This document shows positions 9,961 to 21,634 of a stretch of DNA of 64,000 nucleotides, in pieces. The notes beneath the pieces were generated by a model, which had not been told where the DNA came from, did not search any database, and saw only the letters and a program-made list of their open reading frames with translations. The position numbers and the translations under genes were made by a program. Numbering within the stretch: position 1 is the stretch's first letter; each line of letters begins with the position of its first letter. The stretch is from Sclerurus mexicanus (taxonomy: Eukaryota; Chordata; Aves; Passeriformes; Furnariidae), in contig VWZF01005522.1 in assembly GCA_013396755.1 (NCBI GenBank), forward strand, positions 1-64,000, read 5' to 3'.

Positions 9961-12900
9961 TAGTTTGATATCATGAAGGACTTTATCATTTAGTGTCTGA
10001 GATTGATTTTCCAAAATCATAGCATTGAGAGTATCTGCTATATTCCACTAGCACTGCTGCCTGCCTGTGCCGGTAATCATTAGTGCACAAAGCAAATAAT
10101 CAAACAACTATAACTTCCATATCCAATTCCCTTCACTCTCATGGTCAGTTACTCTGAAGAAATATAGGAAAGAGGCAAAGACAGATGTGATCTGTTTGGA
10201 AATGCAAAAGATTACTCTTCAGAAGTTTTTCACACATCTGCCTAGCTGGTACACAAAAACTTTCTAAGAACAGTGGAAATTATATGCATTGTTAAATCAC
10301 ATGCTGGAAGGATATTAGATTAATTCTCAAGAGTCCCAGTGATATTTCAATGTGTCTATTTTGAGCTGAGGTTATATATGCAAAATCACATAACAAATCT
10401 GATGACATTTCCAGTCTCCCACAAGGACTGACACTTATCCGCTCATTAGTTGACCTTCATGGGCTTCTCATCAGATATGCATGGATGCGTTCAGATATTT
10501 TACCATAATGATACTTCTCTTACTCATTTCAACTCACACTCCACACAAATTGTTCACCTTGTAGCTTAGTCAATGTTATAAATAGTAATAAAGATTCAAA
10601 ACTAATTTCTCGAATGAATTATTCATCAGAAAAAAATTGAACATAGAAGACAAGCAACAATTTGATATGTGATATAAACAAAATTTTCTATGTCAATCCA
10701 GGGTGTTCAGTACACATGCTGAGTGTAATAGGTACACTCTTAAGGCATTCCTGTACATTATTTGCAACATGTGAGCTCTGGGTATATAGATTGTTTAAGC
10801 CCTCTCTCTACCTCAGTACTCTTTGAGGCCCTTAGTAAAAATGCCAACAGGCACAAAAAGCACTGTGCTCCACATCTTGTGGGTCTGGGCAAATAAAAAG
10901 CAGATGCATAAATTAATTACTGGTATGGAGGGTTTCATGGGCTTTGGGGTTATACTGGCAGTAAAGTAGGAAGTAGCTGCTGGAAATTAATTGAAAGCCC
11001 AGCTTTTACCTTTTTTATGAAAAATACAGTTGAGGTTATAAGAGTAGGATGTTGTTATTCTTTAGTATATCTCCAGATACCAAAATATTGACCCCATCAT
11101 GGAGAAAATAATGGATTTCATCCACATGTTCAGCATATCTCTGCCTGGCAGCAGCCTTGCTCTTCATAACCTGCACAGATGAACTTATCAGAGGGCAGGT
11201 CCAACTCGCTCTTCTATTATAACACCCTAAACTGTAAAGTTCTCATGCCAAGACATTAGGAGTAACTGGTACAATCCAGTAAAAAAAAAAAAAAAACTGT
11301 CACAGAAATTAATCCAAATATTCCAAGATGAAAGAAGATAAAGGTTTGTTGAAAGCAAAGCCCACTTTCTTTAGACATTTGTAAGAATGGAATCCTGACT
11401 CACATTGTGTTGCATTGCATTGAGATGTTATCTCTAGGAAAGAACGGGCTAGACATACTTGTGTTTTCGCCCTGTATTTCCAGTTCTACTTCCCTTTAAA
11501 TCAAGCGTAATCATCAGTCCATATACTTAGATGTGTAATACTAAATAATCAAAATGAATCATGTGACTAACACAATATAAAGACAGGGAATACTGAGATT
11601 TTGTATTTCACAGAAAGATAATTATGCTCCTGGGGTGTTCCCAGTCTGACAGTATGATAGATACAGGGGCTAAGTAGGACTCATCAGAGTGGCCACAAAT
11701 GGAATACCAGAATAAAGCAAGGTGTAATGAAAAAGATGCACAGCTCAGCTTAAATGTTTTTTGTTGTCATTTCCCACTATCTCAAGAAACCCATACTGAC
11801 TTCAGTGTTAAATCCTATGTTGTATGTAAAAAGACCTCTCTTGTTCTGCTAAAGGATGCTTTCCAGAAAAAGAGATCAAATATGACCAGCATACACAGAG
11901 CAAGCCTGTGGAAAAGTGACAGTATAGCAAGAAGTTGTCATCCAGTGTTAGGGGCCACACACCTACCAGAAAGACTAGGAAGACCCCTGGGAAAGCTCTT
12001 GTCATCTCTCCCTTCTTCAAAAATCACTCAGCCAACTAAGCTGACTCAGTCTGGATCTGACAGGGGAGCCTTTTATTTTTAGTAATTGAATCCAATTAGT
12101 CAGCACTGTGAAATCACAGCAATGCTACTCTTTCTAATCCCCGGTGACCTGAGAGGTCCCAAAAATGCAGTTTCCCACAGTTGTGAATTCATAGGGTTGG
12201 AATCTGGCTTGAATTTACAAACAACAAAAATTAAATTATCTTTTCTACAATGATTTCTAACACACAGATAAATTTCTTTAATGGTTTACCCCAAAATGTC
12301 TTCTTTTCATGAATTGACAGAAATGGTCATTCTACTCATTTATTAAAACTGATTTTTAATTTTCATGCACACATCCAAAATAAAACTTCATTTCCATGAA
12401 ATTATAAAACTGGGGTGACTAATGACAACAACTGTGCAAAACCAAAATTATTATTTGGGAATATTAAAACAGGTATTTCAGAACTCCCCTGGTCAAAGGC
12501 AAGCTATAGTTATGGCTATCTTTATGATTAGTTATGCACAGTTTATGTTAGAATATGATTAATAAGCAATAAGAACTGATCCTGTAATGGAAATAAGGAA
12601 GTGGTTTTCTCTAATGAAGCCAAAGTACAATTCTAACTGGAAAAGAAAGAGCCATTACTGTGGTTGAAATGGAAGAAAAAATTAGAAAAATGCTTGACTA
12701 GCTCATGATGATTTTTTTCACATGATTTTCAATTCATTAAAGATTTCAATTTTCAGGGACCTAAAGAGTATTCACATTGAAACGCTGGTAAATGTGAAGC
12801 TGCTATTATACAAAAATCCATTTACCCATTTTGAAAAATGTCCTGAAAGTGTAGATGAAACACACATTAGCAGAGTGAAAGCTACGGACAGAAGCACATG

Positions 12901-13045
12901 GCTCAGAGCCAATGGTCAAGGATCCCTCTCTTCACAAAGAATAATTTCACCACAGAAATGTAAGTTTACTTATATTTTTTCACTAATCATATGTTCAGAA
13001 ATAGAGCCTATCCAGCAGATCAAAATCTCTCAAGCTCTGAGCACT
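9961..13045. other. AT-rich low-copy DNA, no gene seen
   Basis: About 3 kb with an A16 run at 11281-11296 and no recognisable repeat or exon. The plus-strand 127-codon frame at 11699-12082 has no recognisable domain and is overlapped by a 70-codon antisense frame, so it is not called. The 112-codon frame at 12722-13060 runs into the next CR1 and is likewise a chance frame. Confidence 0.55.
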
Positions 13046-13635
13046 TCACAGAATGGTTGAGGTTGAAAGGAGCCTCTAGAAGTCATTTGGTCCAACCCAT
13101 CTGCTCAAATAGGACCACTTGGCCTAGGACCATGTCCAGATGGATTCTCCAAGGAGGAAGACTTCAAAACCTCTATGGGCAACCTGTGCCAATGTTTGAT
13201 CAACCTCACAGTAAAATAGTGTTTCCTGATGTTTGGAAGGAACCTCCTGTGTTTCAGTTTGTGCCCATTGCCTCAGATCCTGTCACTGGGCATCACTGAA
13301 AACAGACTGGCTCCATCTTCTTTACACCATTCAGTAAGGTATTTATACATATTGATGAGATCCTTCTCCTGAGTGTTCTCTTCCTTATGTCAAGCTCTCT
13401 CAGTCTTTCCTCATATGAGAGGAAAGGAGTTGCTCCACCTTTAATGGCCCTTTACTGGAATGTCTCCAGTAACTACATTTCCCTCTTCTTCTAGGGAGCC
13501 CTGAACTGGACACAGAACTTCACGTGTAGCTTCACCAGTGCTGAGGAGAGGAAGGATCACCTCCTTTGACCTCAGGCAATGCTTTCCCTAATGCAGCTCA
13601 GGATAACTGGCCTGCTTTACAACAAGAGCAATAGT
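13046..13635 (-). mobile_element. CR1 LINE, 5'-truncated 3' end, antisense
   Basis: The left end reads TCACAGAATGGTTGAGGTTG, then AAAGGAGCCTCTAGAAG and TTGGTCCAACCC, the complement of the classical CR1 3' terminal region. Downstream blocks such as GGGCAACCTGTGCCAATG and CAGTCTTTCCTCATATGAGAG follow in the expected antisense order up to about 13635. The 3' octamer tail is reduced to a single degenerate copy. Relative to full-length CR1 only the last 590 bases remain, so it is dead on arrival. No open CR1 frame survives. It belongs to a different CR1 subfamily from the copies at 4971 and 37616. Confidence 0.93.
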
Positions 13636-15076
13636 TCTTCCATTAATGGCAGATCTCTTACTAACATTTGGAAAGGAGCCACATATTAATGTAGTGCCTT
13701 TCTGGTTAGTTGTTTGAATTCTATCTCAGAGAAGAAGTAGTAGATGAGGAATCGCAAAGATTCAATTTTCTTCCCAGATTTCCCAAATGTGGTGAACAAT
13801 CTTAGGCAAACCATCAGATGCCTATGTCACTTTACCCCAAAAAATAAGTAAGATATCATCTCCTGTATGTGTGAAGTATATTGAGACTTACCCATGAAAA
13901 AGAAATAAAAAAAGAGCAATTCTTTGTATAAGAAATTGACAGCTAAAAAAGTAATATCATTGAAATGTTCAGCAGCAGACAGAGCTTTGCTAATTAAGAA
14001 CCTTTGGTAGTAACTCCATGTGACAAAGCAGACTGCTGTCCATCTGATGAGAAGGAACTTTGCAGACAAAGACCTGGGGATACTTGCGGATACTTGCAGA
14101 TACTTGATGTGTGGGAGCAAGGACTCATTTTTGCCGAAAACCAACAGAAATAAAAACCTAAGTGAGACATATTTCAGTCAATTTTTTTTTCATTCTCAAT
14201 TACTTTTGCATTTGAAAGCATTTAAATGTGTACAAAATCTGTGGAAAAGTTAGTTTAAACATTGGATTTATTTTTACTTAGTTTTTAAGTACTGTTGACG
14301 AGCTTTAGTCTTCTTATCAAGCAGAGGGAAATATAAATCTCATGTTGGAGCTGTTAGGACTGCAGCAGTCAGGGCAGGCAGGAGATAAAAACCAATTGGG
14401 ACTTAAGTGATAAAAAGGAGAAAGCTAAGAATACCAGCTTTGGTTATGTTTAGAAAAGTGCAGGCACATCTTCCTGGCAAGATTCTTGAAAGTGCATCAG
14501 TGTTTGCACATGTATGACGTGAAGTTTCTTACAACTCTTCAGGGACAATAATGATAAGAGTTATAGAACGAAAGATAGTATGTTGTCTTGACGTTTATCT
14601 ACATTTCTGTCTATTTCTTTACTTTTGTTTGCATTAAGATTACATTCACAGTGAGTGAGAGTTAGTTCTACAGTTCTACTTGTAAAATTTGCCTTATGCC
14701 ACCACTTCTGTTTGAGAACATATTTCAAAACTGCACCCAGCTGGTTTTACTTGGAGGATTTGACTTCCCTCCGAGTGGCATAAAACTACCAATTCAGATA
14801 TAATGACTATACAGCTACCCTCTTTTCTGTACCACTGTAAGTTGTCCTTAAATAGCAATCCAAGCATCCTTGACAGAGGTCACAATTTAGACACCTCTTT
14901 TCAAGGGATCACAGTGATGGAAAACTCTCTTTTTTGGAAACCCTCAGCATTTCCTAAATATGCTACACTCTGTAGATGCACAGGTTTGAACAGTGGCATG
15001 ATGAAAACCAAATTATGGCAATGTTTCCTGAAGAGAAGGAAGTGATTAAAATGTATTTATTCCATAATTTGCTCTC
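13636..15076. other. AT-rich low-copy DNA, no gene seen
   Basis: About 1.4 kb between a CR1 and an LTR. It holds a three-unit decamer tandem at 14079-14108 and short open frames that overlap on opposite strands (13827-14144 minus, 14020-14253 plus). None is recognisable. Confidence 0.6.
14079..14108 (+). repeat. 10-base tandem repeat, three units
   Basis: The units GATACTTGCG, GATACTTGCA and GATACTTGAT follow each other without a gap. It is a short minisatellite of no apparent coding significance. Confidence 0.8.
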
Positions 15077-15263
15077 TGTACTGCGTTTGACCTTGACTTG
15101 CTGCCCCATACCCACCCAGCTGCTTTATCACTCACCTTCCTCAGCAGGATGGGGGAAGAAAATAAGGTGAAAGAAAGCTCATGGGTTTGGATAAAGACAG
15201 AGATATCACTTAATAATTACCATAATGGGCAAAACAGATTCAACTTTGGGAAGATTAATTTAA

Positions 15264-15269
15264 TTTATT
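15264..15269 (-). promoter_or_regulatory. AATAAA poly(A) signal inside solo LTR
   Basis: The plus strand reads TTTATT within TTAATTTAATTTATTGCC, giving AATAAA in the LTR sense. This is the position expected for the R/U5 poly(A) signal in this family. The TATA-like box TATATTTAA lies upstream in the LTR sense at 15885-15893. Both are relics recognised by position. Confidence 0.5.
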
Positions 15270-15943
15270 GCCATTTAAAAACAGTATAGGATGGTGAAAA
15301 GCAAAGAGGTAAAGCTAAAGAAAGTTTTCCTGTAACCCCTGCTCTTTCCCAGACTAAACTTCACTCCCTTGTTTCTTTGCTCAAAGTGGCACCCACCACT
15401 CAAAGTGGCACAGCAGAATGGGGAAGGGGCAGATGTGGTCCCAGCAGCTCCTCTCTGCTCTTCTTTTCTTCACACACTTCTCTCCAGCTCCAGTGTGATG
15501 TCCTTCCCACTGGAGACAGTCTTTCACATATTGCTTTAGTGTGAGCTCCCCATGAGCCAAAGACTCCGACCAGAAAAAACCTGTTTCTGTGTGGGCTCCT
15601 CTCTATAGGCTGCAGCTCTTGCCAGAAGACTGTTCCTGCATGGTCTCTTCATGAGATGCACCATTTTTCAGGACATATCCACCTGCTGCAGCATGGGGTC
15701 CTCCATGGACTGCAGTGTGGTATCTCCTCCTCCATTGTCCTCCAAAAATTGCAGGGAAATCTCTGCTCTGGTGCCTGTAGCATCTCTTCCTGCTTCTTCT
15801 CTAACCTTGGTGTCTGCAGGGCTCTTGCTCTCATGTTTTTCTCACTCCTCTCTCACAGCTGTTGCACAGTGTTTTTACTCTTTCTTAAATATATTCTCAC
15901 AGCACTGCCATCAGCCTCACTGATGGGCTCAGCTGTGTCCTGT

Positions 15944-16024
15944 GGTTTTGGGAAGTAGTAGTCTAATAGTAGAACCAGCCAGAGATATGTCTCTGGCTGG
16001 TTCATACTACTACTTCCCAAAACC
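15944..16024. repeat. Long foldback hairpin replacing part of an LTR
   Basis: The left arm (15944-15986) and right arm (15991-16024) are reverse complements apart from one asymmetry: nine bases in the left arm face two in the right. The innermost 13 base pairs (AACCAGCCAGAGA with TCTCTGGCTGGTT) are perfect around a TATG loop. The outer 19 base pairs, GGTTTTGGGAAGTAGTAGT with its complement, are also perfect. Bases 15982-16017 are identical to 17252-17287, so the hairpin is built from a nearby template. The outermost CCAAAACC of the right arm is native LTR sequence, as the intact copy at 22275-22290 shows. Confidence 0.9.
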
Positions 16025-16049
16025 AAAACCTTGCCAAATAAGCCAAATG

Positions 16050-17251
16050 CTCTATGACAGTAGCTCTGCTATTACACATACATACATTCACTCTTCATGA
16101 CCAGGCTTAAGCCCTCTCTTCTCACCCCACTTTCACATTCATGGGAAGGCACACAGAGCTCAAAGCCATCCTACTGGAAGCTTCTGCGCTACAGTGAAGC
16201 TTGTCTAGCTCACTTAATAATTTTATTAAAATCTTCATGAGAATGTTTTAGGTTGTTTCCTGTAATTTCAGAAACTGGTCAGTGACTTCAGCTTTTCATG
16301 GAATGCCTGCATCATCCATATTTTTGAAGTGTTCTCAATTTCAGCAGTGAAAAATGTTCTACTTGATATGAGAAGCTTGGCTGACAGAGGAGAATCAAAA
16401 TCCATGCCTGTCACAATGTGAGAATTCTGCCTGTTTATCATCCACAGTTTGGATAAGAAGGCAGGTGATGGAAGATTGTCAAATGACATAAAGTTATGAA
16501 ATAAATCAAAAAAACTTTGGGTTGAAAGACTCAGAACTAAAGAGGCTTTTTTTTTTTTCCCCTACATGCTATCTGTGGGACTCTAACAACAGCAGAGTGA
16601 AAAACCCAATGTTTTTCTTGAAAAAGAAAAGGCATGATGACTCCAGCTGAAGAGTAGGCTTTGATCTAGTTCACACCTTAGCAGATATGAGGTATTTTAA
16701 CTTATTTTAACCAGCCAGAGCCCCAGCTCTGTTAGGGAACAGGCTGGCAAAAGAAGGAAGTTCTGCTGATGTCCCATTATGGAAGAGTTGTGCAAACCGG
16801 GCACCAGGGGTCACACAGGCAGAAAAGCTCATGCCTGTATAGAAAACTGCACTTTGGATCGGAGTCTCACAGCACTATTTGCAAATGTGATACAAATGAA
16901 CCTGTGAAATGTATGGTGTTCTGTGGAAGAAATACCGCTTGTATATCCAGTTGGTAACACAAGAAGAAACACACTCGTGTCCAGGTGGGCAGAATAGGAG
17001 TCCACTGAACTGCACCGAATCAGTGGGGACAGACCCCAAAGACTCTCATGCACCGAGAGAGGTCTAGTCACAGAGGTCAAAGGCAACAAGTTTCCAGTTT
17101 TCACACCTCAGTCTGTCTTGAGGCCCTTTTTGTCTCTGGGACATTTGCAGCTTCTAGAACAATGGTGTGTTTCAGTCTGATCAGTGAATATGGCCTTCTG
17201 CCCAATTTTAAGTAAGGAACTGCTCTGACCTCTGCAGGAACAGGAGAGATG
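16050..17251. other. Low-copy DNA between the hairpin and its donor, no gene seen
   Basis: This 1.2 kb holds no repeat I can name. It includes a T11 run at about 16548-16558 and open frames of 60-91 codons that overlap on opposite strands (16769-16957 plus, 16829-17104 minus). None is recognisable. Confidence 0.55.
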
Positions 17252-17287
17252 GAGATATGTCTCTGGCTGGTTCATACTACTACTTCC
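17252..17287 (+). repeat. Probable donor of the 15944-16024 foldback
   Basis: All 36 bases are identical to 15982-16017. The identity starts exactly at the small inverted repeat GAGATATGTCTC (stem GAGA/TCTC) and ends at ACTACTACTTCC. On both sides the flanking sequence is unrelated. This copy lies in apparently unique DNA, whereas the other lies in an LTR whose relatives lack it, so this one is the likelier source. Confidence 0.85.
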
Positions 17288-18810
17288 TAAAGCATTCCTA
17301 GGATATAATGTAATGCCATTTTTTAATTTTTTTTTCCTTTTTTTCCTCTCTTTTCTTATGGTAGGTAGGATAATCTATGAGATAAAATTAAACAGAAGCA
17401 CTATTACAAAATAACTGCTGCCTGGCATTTTGCCCTTTCTAAAATACAGTTTTCCAGAGATGCCACCAGCTTGGCTCACAGGTTCAGATGTGTCCTGAAG
17501 TGGGTCTCTTTAGGAGTCATCTGGAATTGGCTGTATCCAGCAAGTGGCAGCCCCTGGAGACTCCTCATGGATGCAGTTTCACCACCTGCTACCAACACTT
17601 TGTCACCAACACCTTACAAGAATGAAAATAGAAGATTGGCATGTGTTATACACTGGACAAAACAGAAATATTGTAGTAAAAAAAATCTCAGGATTTTTTC
17701 TCTATCATCTCATGAAGCACTCTGTACCTCTTTCTCCCTTTTCTAAACTCATGGATCATGTCCTGCTTTGTATTCTCCTCTCAAATCAGATACCTTACAT
17801 GCTCCCTACATTTTTTTTCTGATTTGATCTACCTCACTTAAGAACATTCAATCAAAATCTCTTGCCAGAGTGCTTACCTTTCAGCAACTCTAAAAATTTG
17901 AGAATCAAATTCTTTTCTAAAAAGGCAAGAATAGTGAAAAATAATTGCATGCATTTACTGAAAAAAGAAGTATGGGTTGAGCAATGTGGTCAACTTCCAT
18001 TTCTTTTTTAGCCTTTCTTCTTTTTAAATCATGTTATACATATTGATATTGAGTATACAGACCCTATTTAACAAATTTTACAGTGTAAAAACTTCCTAAA
18101 AGCATAGTTTGAATTGTGAAAACCAAAAATTATTTAGCTGCTTTAGGTATTGAAAAAATCCAGCATGCTGAAGCTCAGTACTTTTTAAAGTAAAAAATTA
18201 TAAAAGTAAGATGATAAGAGCCTAATTATTTTTCTTGTCCTGTTATGAATAAAGCAAGATTTCACACAATGACTTCATTCTAATGTAAGATTTAGTTGAG
18301 TAGGGTTTTTTTTAATTCTGTGTTTAAAATAATTCCTGGAACTTGTTTTTCTTCTTTTAATGGCAGTTCATCATTATGCAAAACTTAGGAAGAGACTTTC
18401 CATGAAGAAAAAACTAGTCAGAGTAATGAAAGGCACCTGCTTATAGTTTGTCAACATTTATGTTGGAGGTGAGTACATGGCACCTTTAAAGTCATAGCTA
18501 CAGAACTAAATACTGTTCCTAACTGGTGAAACTAGATACTGAAAAAATGTTTTTATAGATTTTCATTTCTATTTCTAATGCAGGATAGCCACTAAGATAT
18601 GCTGTGCTGAAAAAGATCTGTGCCCTAGGTTTTCAGCTGACAATGTCACTAATAGCCAGGCCTGTATTACCACTGAAATAGAAGGTGATATAAAATGTAT
18701 TTATTTATCTTTGTCTAAATTTTCATCATCACAGTGTCATTTCTCTAAATATATTAAGAAGGAAAGCCTTTTGCATTCTGCATTCACAGGGAGTACAATG
18801 CTATGGCAAA

Positions 18811-18848
18811 TATAGCACAGTAAGTTATAGCACAGTAAGTAATAGCAC
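18811..18848 (+). repeat. 15-base tandem repeat, about 2.5 units
   Basis: TATAGCACAGTAAGT occurs twice head to tail and is followed by a partial unit AATAGCAC. It is a small local duplication. Confidence 0.8.
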
Positions 18849-19233
18849 TGCTTTTCCTTTGGGGCTCATCTCACACTCCTGTTCACCTCACTTAATATGT
18901 ATGGCATAACATCATAAAAATTTTTCCAGTTTTTCCAACGCACTTTTTCATCATCCAAGATGGTCTTTACAGGTTGGTTGAAAGGATCTATTTTTTTATT
19001 TTTTTTATTTTATTTCTGATAGAGTTACCACTCTGTGTTACATGGAAATCAAGGCAGAGGATGACTGTTGGGAGGTCTTCTTCCCCAGAGAACTAGGAAA
19101 GGGACTGGGAAAGAGTGATGGTAGGAGCTGAAGAAATTATAGCTTCTAGTGATACCAGACACAAAGAGTGGAAAGGAAGGGGCATGGACATGATCTGGAG
19201 CATGGATAAACATGCAGATTTGACCTCAGTCAA

Positions 19234-19278
19234 ATATATGAAATCAATATATGAATATATGAATATCAATATATGAAA
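19234..19278 (+). repeat. Degenerate AATATATGAA tandem cluster
   Basis: Several units of ATATATGAA and AATCAATATATGAA follow one another. It is an AT-rich microsatellite-like cluster with imperfect units. Confidence 0.7.
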
Positions 19279-20592
19279 GGTTTTCTTCACATTACTGCAT
19301 TCACACCTTTGTGAGAAAAAGGCAAAAGAAAGTTTTCTTTAATGTTCCTGCTCCCTGTGCAATTGGAATCCATCGTCTCCATTTTGCTTATCTCAGTACC
19401 TAAGGAGCTTGCTGAGCTAGAATCACTGAACTGTTTCTGTACTGTGTCTCTAGAGTGAATGTTTCTGTAAGATATGGCACCGGTAGCTATCAATGGTAAC
19501 AATCTGCAGAGAGCAAGAGGGCAAGACAAGACCAGTAGCACCCAGTTAGGACAACTCCCACCCACACCCTTGCTTGGTGCTAATGCCAGCATGATATTTG
19601 TGTGATATCACTCCATAAACCCTTGGATTCTAAAGCAGCACTTAACTTTTAGGTAATTCAACAGTGGAGAACATGTCAAGAGATACTAAAGATATGTCTA
19701 CACATTAAATTAAATATAGTCAACACAACTTCCAGTACTCAAAAGAACAGGCAACTGCCTCTTAGAAATTGTTCCTGGTCTACTCTAACTCTCTGACTAT
19801 TCCCAGGTATTGTCTGAGAGAGGTGGCCAGTTGGCAGAGGTCAAATTTACGGCTTAGACTTTTCTAACCCTAGAGTGAATTGATTTCTACAGGCAAGTAA
19901 TGTTGCCTGGCACTGTTTGTTAGGGCTCTTTGTATTACAAGTGGCTTCATATGAATTGGACTTTGCTTCAATGCAGAACTTCAGTAATTTAGCTGGAACT
20001 GTGCATGATGATAAAGTACTAACACTGAAGGTGCAATAGGAGTGTTGGGATCAAGTTGAGAATAAAACCAAAATGTCAGTGAGAGATGAGAAAAAAATAA
20101 TGAATACATAGGTATTGCCAATGAGGAAAATTAAAAAAAGGCCCCACTAAAGGCACTTGTAAAGCAATTATTCAAGCAGGATTTTGGTGTGGTGAAAATT
20201 CCAATCAGCATCTGTAACTTTGGTAACTCTTTTTTTAAGCAAATAGCAAATCCAAAATTGCATATGGACTTTTAACTTGACCATGGGAAAATATTTTGTA
20301 GTTTTTTTAAGTCTTTTATTGTTCTGCAGTATGTAGGCACTGTTGCAGAGACCTTGGCTTGAACCTTACTGTATAAGGACATGGGGGTTGAAATTCCTGC
20401 ATGTGCTCTGTTTTCCAGTAATCTCTGCAATTAACCACTAATACATGAGATGAAAAGAGACGTGCTAGAGAAATAATAAATCTATTTTCAAGTGAAGTTA
20501 GTAGTGCAAACTTTCAGCTTTTGTTGAAAAAAAAATACAATCTTAAGCACTTTGTGGTGTTGATAAACCTACAGTCATTCAAGATAGTGATC

Positions 20593-20715
20593 AAAAGCAA
20601 AAAAAAACCAAAAACCACAAAACCAACCAACCAACCAACCAAAAAAAAATTCACACCAAAACAAAAACCAAACCAAACAAAAAAACCCAACCCAAACCAA
20701 ACAAAAACAAAAAAC
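20593..20715 (+). repeat. A+C-only low-complexity island
   Basis: Over about 120 bases the plus strand is almost entirely A and C, with runs of CCAA (five units around 20622-20641), CAAAAA and CCAAAC. Only a single TTC interrupts it at about 20650. The strand asymmetry creates long spurious frames on both strands (K/P/N/T-rich one way, F/W/G/L-rich the other) that should not be taken as genes. Three G+T islands of the same character occur on the plus strand further right. Confidence 0.9.
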
Positions 20716-21634
20716 AGGATGCAGGTACACCTCAAGCAGGAAAGCAGGAAAAAGATTTTTCAAAGAAGAGGATCCTGCCCGATGTCTCTAGCAGAGCTAC
20801 ATTTTGAAGTGATCATTAATTCATTAGGGCTGATCAGAAGCTGATGGAATTAGCTTCTGTTATTTAAGTAGATTAAATATAGTTAAAAAAAAATCCTTCT
20901 TTTTACGTTCAGAAACCCAAAACTGTTTCAAGAAAAAATAATGCAATTTTTTAGTACTAAAGATCAGTACTATAGTTACTTGTATATCCAAAAATTATGA
21001 TTTTTAAGGTATGAAATCCAGTTTTTATTCATAACAAGGAGATAACCTGCGTAACATAATAGAGCTTTTATAATGCTCCTTCCACCTGAATATTACTCAA
21101 GAGAAATTAAGGGAAAAAATTACATATGTATATATATGTTTCAGAGAAGGACTCCAGATCCTGCAGAAGTCAGTGTCTCAAAAGGAGCCACAAAAGTAGT
21201 AAACAAAAGCCTAAAAGAATTTGAACAAACAGTCTGCAAAGAAAATTACACTAGGCTAGGTGCCTCAAAAAGGCAGGAATTTAAAAGAGAAGGACACTGT
21301 GGAAGTGCTTAACTTTATTCATAGACTGCCAAAGGTGTTTCAGCATCTGTTGCCTGCTGGCTGTCCACTGATATCAATTAATTAAATTTAGATGAAATTA
21401 TAAATCCTTTAAAGACCTTAGTTTTTTATAAACACAGCAAAATATCAAAACAACATAATTTCAACACCAACAAATGTAGAAAAACACTCCCTCATTCCTT
21501 CACCACAATTGCAATTAAAATACCCCACAATTCTGCTCTCTAACATTGTTCAGTCCATGTTTTCCCGTTATGTCTCCTGATAACTATCCTTATATTGAAT
21601 TCTGGAGAGCTCCCTATTGTGCAACACAAAGAAC
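20716..21634. other. AT-rich low-copy DNA, no gene seen
   Basis: No named repeat or exon is visible. A (TA)-rich stretch lies at 21125-21137. The 79-codon plus-strand frame at 21073-21312 is unsupported. Confidence 0.55.

Larger units (their letters stand above)
15077..16049 (-). mobile_element. Solo LTR of an avian endogenous retrovirus (family 2), antisense, with internal foldback insertion
   Basis: On the minus strand this follows the same block order as the LTRs at 21635, 27027 and 32162. The order is a GGCAAGGTTTTGG start, GATGGGCTCAGC-type (complement) block, a TTAAATATA TATA-like box, repeated units ending in CTGCAG around CCATGGAC, an AATAAA signal (complement of 15264-15269), and a ...GGTCAA end. 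There is no internal retroviral coding sequence, so it is solo. Two departures stand out. A 19-base unit containing CTCAAAGTGGCAC is tandemly duplicated at 15380-15411. The stretch expected between the CTCAGCTGTGTCCTGTGG block and CCAAAACCTTGCC, about 100 bases in the copy at 21635, is missing and replaced by a hairpin (15944-16024). The flanks CTCTC and CTCTA give a possible 5-base target duplication with one mismatch. Confidence 0.88.
17288..20592. other. AT-rich low-copy DNA, no gene seen
   Basis: About 3.3 kb. It contains T-rich tracts at 17318-17350 and 18989-19013 (TTTTA/TTTTTTA units), two short tandem repeats listed separately, and open frames of up to 101 codons with no recognisable domain. 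No named interspersed repeat was seen. Confidence 0.55.

Noticed and set aside
11281..11296. Poly(A) run as the tail of a processed pseudogene or SINE
   Set aside because: No gene-like or SINE-like body and no target duplication was seen next to it; the same holds for the A runs at 23461, 24965, 37547 and 47071.
11699..12082. 127-codon plus-strand frame in DNA free of named repeats
   Set aside because: No recognisable domain or splice context; a frame of this length is not surprising in 64 kb.
4211..19316. Shared 17-base string ATTCACACCTTTGTGAG at about 4211 and 19300
   Set aside because: Flanks are unrelated, and a single 17-base match is not far from chance in AT-rich DNA of this length.
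20514..20844. Possible membrane protein (W/F/G/L-rich, minus strand)
   Set aside because: The hydrophobic run is the translation of the A+C island, not a real membrane segment.
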